Below, piece by piece: positions 5,960 to 8,293 of a stretch of 8,293 nt of DNA. The notes beneath the pieces are model-generated. The model was given only the letters and a program-made list of their open reading frames with translations, had not been told where the DNA came from and made no database searches. Source of the DNA: an uncultured Lewinella sp. (GTDB lineage: Bacteria > Bacteroidota > Bacteroidia > Chitinophagales > Saprospiraceae); assembly GCA_938021455.1 (NCBI GenBank), contig CALIGP010000282.1, positions 1 through 8,293 on the forward strand. The letters run 5' to 3'. The position numbers and the translations under genes were made by a program. Position 1 is the first letter of the stretch; the number at the start of each line of letters is the position of its first letter.

Positions 5960-7576
5960 TCAGGCATTCCAATGCTCGTCAATAACTGCCTGAAAGCGAG
6001 GATACTTCTGATCAGTTTCATCAAGCTTTTCCCGCAATTCTCTAAGCTCTTTTTTAAGCTTAATAATCGTCTCTTGATAGGCCGGATCTCCGTATCTGTT
6101 ATCAATTTCGCCAGGGTCATCCCGGAGGTCATAGAATTCCCAGGCTACGGGAGTAGGTCCTACTGGATAAGACTCTTTTTTCCACCACATACTGCCAACC
6201 CCAACTTCAGATTCTTTATAGGGTTGAGCGTAGTAGAAAATTAGCTTATAGTCTTTGGTGCGGAGGCCAAAATTTGCCGGAACATCATGGTGGATTAAGT
6301 GCATCCAGTAACGATAATACGTTGCGGTACGCCAATCAGCTGGCTCACTTCCATCCAGGTTATCGGCAAAACTTCTACCCTGCATATAATCTGGTGTATT
6401 GCCACCAGCGAGAGAAAGCATCGTAGGGGCAAAGTCCGTATTGTTAATCAGCAGTTCACTTTTGGTCCCGGCTTTAACCCCCTTTGGGTAATGAACGATA
6501 AAAGGCATACGCATACTTTCGTCATACATCCACCGCTTGTCCATATAGTCATGCTCTCCCAACATAAAGCCTTGATCTCCGGTGTAAATAATTACGGTAT
6601 TTTCCCATAACCCCTCTTCTTTTAAGTAGGTAAAAAGGCGGTCTAAGTTATCATCTACCCCCTTTACACAACGCAGGTAACGCTTGAGGTATTCCTGGTA
6701 GGCATCACTCGTTGCGGAGTCGCGTGGCGTTTTCTTAATGCCATACTGTGCAGTATAGCTCCGGTACGGATGACGGTCAGAAACAGAAGTACCAATACGG
6801 TTCCGAAGATCATCATTCGTGCCACGGGTAGCTTCCGAACCAAAATCAGGCTGGTTTTGGTCGTAGAGATTTTTCGGCTCAGGAATATGTGTGTCTTCCA
6901 GATAATCGGTATAGCGCGGGGCAAACTCAAAGTCATCGTGCGGAGCTTTATAGTGGTGCATCAGAAAGAAAGGCTGGTCTTTTTTCCGCTTCGTCTTTAG
7001 CCAGTCGAGTGTTACGTCCGTTACAATATCACTACTGTGCCCTTTGTATTTCACAAAATTATCCGGCCAGGCACCAGCCTCGCTGGAGCGAAACTCCGGG
7101 TCAAAGTATTTCCCCTGGCTCTCCAGTACGTGGTAATAATCGTAGGCAGCGGGTTCTGCCTTGAGGTGCCATTTACCCACCATGGCCGTCTGATAGCCTA
7201 GTTTACTCATTTCACGGGGAAGGTGCTGCCGCTCCAATGGCAGCGTATCATTGAGGGTGAGAATACCGTTAGTCTGGCTATACTGTCCCGTCATAATACT
7301 GCCCCGGCTGGGAGTACAAATAGAGTTATTACAGAATACATTCGTAAATAGAGCTCCGTCTCTAGCCAAAGCATCTAGTGTAGGGGTTGGGTTCAGACTA
7401 GCCAGTCGGCTCCCGTAAGCGCCAACCGCCTGCGTGGTATGATCATCCGACATGATGAAAATAATGTTGGGCTGCACCCTGGCCGTTTCTTCTAGGGATC
7501 CGTTTTCTGCATTACAAGCCGAAAGAATTATAAGTAGCAGCATAAGGACTCCACAAGAAGTTAGTATTTTCTTCAT
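5960..7576 (-). CDS. Lipoprotein Cys-type S1 sulfatase
   Basis: This 538-residue enzyme belongs to the formylglycine-dependent S1 sulfatases, which hydrolyse sulfate esters. A signal peptide ends in the lipobox LSAC with Cys21 as the lipidated residue. The active-site signature is CTPSR (87-91), where Cys87 must be converted to formylglycine. Calcium-binding Asp44-Asp45 are in MSDDH, GKWHL is at 134-138, KAPHDD at 210-215, and the second metal pair in YTGDQGFMLGEH is Asp334 with Gln335 rather than the commoner Asn or His. LYS347 follows in DKRW. The C-terminal domain includes YDLRDDPGE (482-490) and ends with a charged, probably helical stretch (about 501-523). The start codon overlaps the stop of the upstream gene as ATGA, implying translational coupling. 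Adjacency to a GH29 fucosidase suggests a sulfated fucan or other sulfated fucosylated glycan as substrate; the S1 subfamily cannot be assigned here. Confidence 0.95.
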   Translation of the reverse strand: MKKILTSCGVLMLLLIILSACNAENGSLEETARVQPNIIFIMSDDHTTQAVGAYGSRLASLNPTPTLDALARDGALFTNVFCNNSICTPSRGSIMTGQYSQTNGILTLNDTLPLERQHLPREMSKLGYQTAMVGKWHLKAEPAAYDYYHVLESQGKYFDPEFRSSEAGAWPDNFVKYKGHSSDIVTDVTLDWLKTKRKKDQPFFLMHHYKAPHDDFEFAPRYTDYLEDTHIPEPKNLYDQNQPDFGSEATRGTNDDLRNRIGTSVSDRHPYRSYTAQYGIKKTPRDSATSDAYQEYLKRYLRCVKGVDDNLDRLFTYLKEEGLWENTVIIYTGDQGFMLGEHDYMDKRWMYDESMRMPFIVHYPKGVKAGTKSELLINNTDFAPTMLSLAGGNTPDYMQGRSFADNLDGSEPADWRTATYYRYWMHLIHHDVPANFGLRTKDYKLIFYYAQPYKESEVGVGSMWWKKESYPVGPTPVAWEFYDLRDDPGEIDNRYGDPAYQETIIKLKKELRELREKLDETDQKYPRFQAVIDEHWNA

Positions 7577-8293
7577 CGGATAATGAGTTTTTGAGTTGTG
7601 ACATGCCCTTCTTGGATCAAGCGACAGAGGTACTCCCCGGCTTGAAGTTTTGGTAACCTAACGTGCAGGCTTCGTAGATCTTCTCCAAGCTCTACGTGCT
7701 GAGAATGAGCAAGCTGGCCTGCAATGGTAATCAATTCAATTGTTATTGAGCCACCTGACTCCTTCAGTGCTACCACTATTTCTCGGTCGGTGGGGTTAGG
7801 ATACACCGCGAACTCATTAACTTCGGGCAATATCCGAATATCAATCGGTTGAAGAACCGGACACCCCGTCGAAGAGGCGATCGTGTCAACAATCATTGCA
7901 TCCTGCGTACGCGCCACGCCCAGGTATTCCTCTCCGGGGTAAACTTCTACCACCTTGAGCGGCGCAGTAGTATAGGCCACTGTTTCTGTTCGGAATATCA
8001 ACAAGGCATCTTCACCGGTCTGCGCTGTACTCCAGCGCTGACTTACGGTTGGTTCAGCTGCTTCACTTGCGCAAATAGATTGAGACGTATGCCGAATAGA
8101 ATACCAACGCCCCTCCTGCTCAACACCCACCAGGCTACCCCAGGCGAGGCCGTAATAACTCACCTGGCTTCCATCATTAAAATGAACGACCAAACTGTCA
8201 ATTCCCGCAACCGTTTCCATTCCAAAATGGATCGGGCCGGACGAATGGGAAAGGTAGCTTGAACCACCGTCTTTTTCCCGATGCAGCGTTATT
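7573..8293 (-). CDS. Secreted ASPIC/UnbV-like protein with type IX sorting domain, C-terminal part
   Basis: The frame is open to the right edge, so only the last 239 residues are seen; an internal Met at 8220 is not the true start because 24 in-frame codons without a stop precede it. The first visible residues (GGSSYLSHSSGPIHFG, then IDSLVV.F.DGS) resemble the ASPIC/UnbV domain, which normally follows FG-GAP/VCBS propeller repeats in CRTAC1-like proteins. A beta-rich linker with Cys pairs follows. From about visible residue 160 the type IX secretion tail is clear: VYPNPT (163-168), a beta-sandwich, AGEYLCRLI and the terminal QKLIIR. The protein should therefore be carried across the outer membrane and sorted to the surface or outside. 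Its stop codon TGA overlaps the sulfatase ATG. A role in glycan binding or display is possible, but its function is unknown. Confidence 0.8.
   Translation of the reverse strand, partial: ITLHREKDGGSSYLSHSSGPIHFGMETVAGIDSLVVHFNDGSQVSYYGLAWGSLVGVEQEGRWYSIRHTSQSICASEAAEPTVSQRWSTAQTGEDALLIFRTETVAYTTAPLKVVEVYPGEEYLGVARTQDAMIVDTIASSTGCPVLQPIDIRILPEVNEFAVYPNPTDREIVVALKESGGSITIELITIAGQLAHSQHVELGEDLRSLHVRLPKLQAGEYLCRLIQEGHVTTQKLIIR

Noticed and set aside
8218..8220. ATG at 8220 as the start of the type IX tail protein
   Set aside because: In-frame codons continue to the window edge without a stop and encode the typical start of an ASPIC/UnbV motif, so the gene begins outside the window. No signal peptide follows this ATG, which a type IX cargo would need.

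Overview
The window looks like a piece of a Bacteroidota chromosome. The far-right gene ends in a C-terminal sorting domain of the type IX secretion system, which is confined to that phylum. Two enzymes carry lipoprotein signal peptides, starts lack clear Shine-Dalgarno sequences, and the one good promoter element has the Bacteroidota -7 form TAnnTTTG. Gene styles (ASPIC/UnbV plus type IX tail, sulfatase, GH29) would suit a marine polysaccharide degrader, perhaps of the Saprospiria, but the genus cannot be fixed from this sequence.

All seven genes lie on the minus strand, so transcription runs from high to low coordinates. The upstream block (8293-4386) is extracytoplasmic: the C-terminal part of an ASPIC/UnbV-like secreted protein with a type IX tail, then, overlapping it by 4 nt, a lipoprotein Cys-type S1 sulfatase, then after 37 nt a lipoprotein GH29 alpha-L-fucosidase. 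A 192-nt gap (4194-4385) follows, with a perfect 12-bp inverted repeat and a Bacteroidota-type -7 element. The downstream block (4193-1) is cytoplasmic sugar oxidation: a zinc-type medium-chain dehydrogenase, a KduD-like short-chain dehydrogenase, an AldA-like (lactaldehyde) dehydrogenase, and the N-terminal 232 residues of a mandelate-racemase-type sugar-acid dehydratase cut by the window edge. The last two genes are separated by a heptamer tandem array with an inverted arm.

Taken together, the window reads as part of a sulfated-fucan (fucoidan-like) utilisation locus. The sulfatase and fucosidase would desulfate and release L-fucose outside the cytoplasm. The four cytoplasmic enzymes match steps of a non-phosphorylative route: oxidation of the sugar, dehydration of the aldonate to a 2-keto-3-deoxy acid, further oxidation or aldol cleavage, and oxidation of L-lactaldehyde to L-lactate. 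The individual enzyme families are well supported; assigning them to fucose is inference from context. No SusC/SusD pair, lactonase, aldolase, regulator, transporter or sulfatase-maturing enzyme is in view. I saw no tRNA, rRNA, CRISPR array or insertion sequence.
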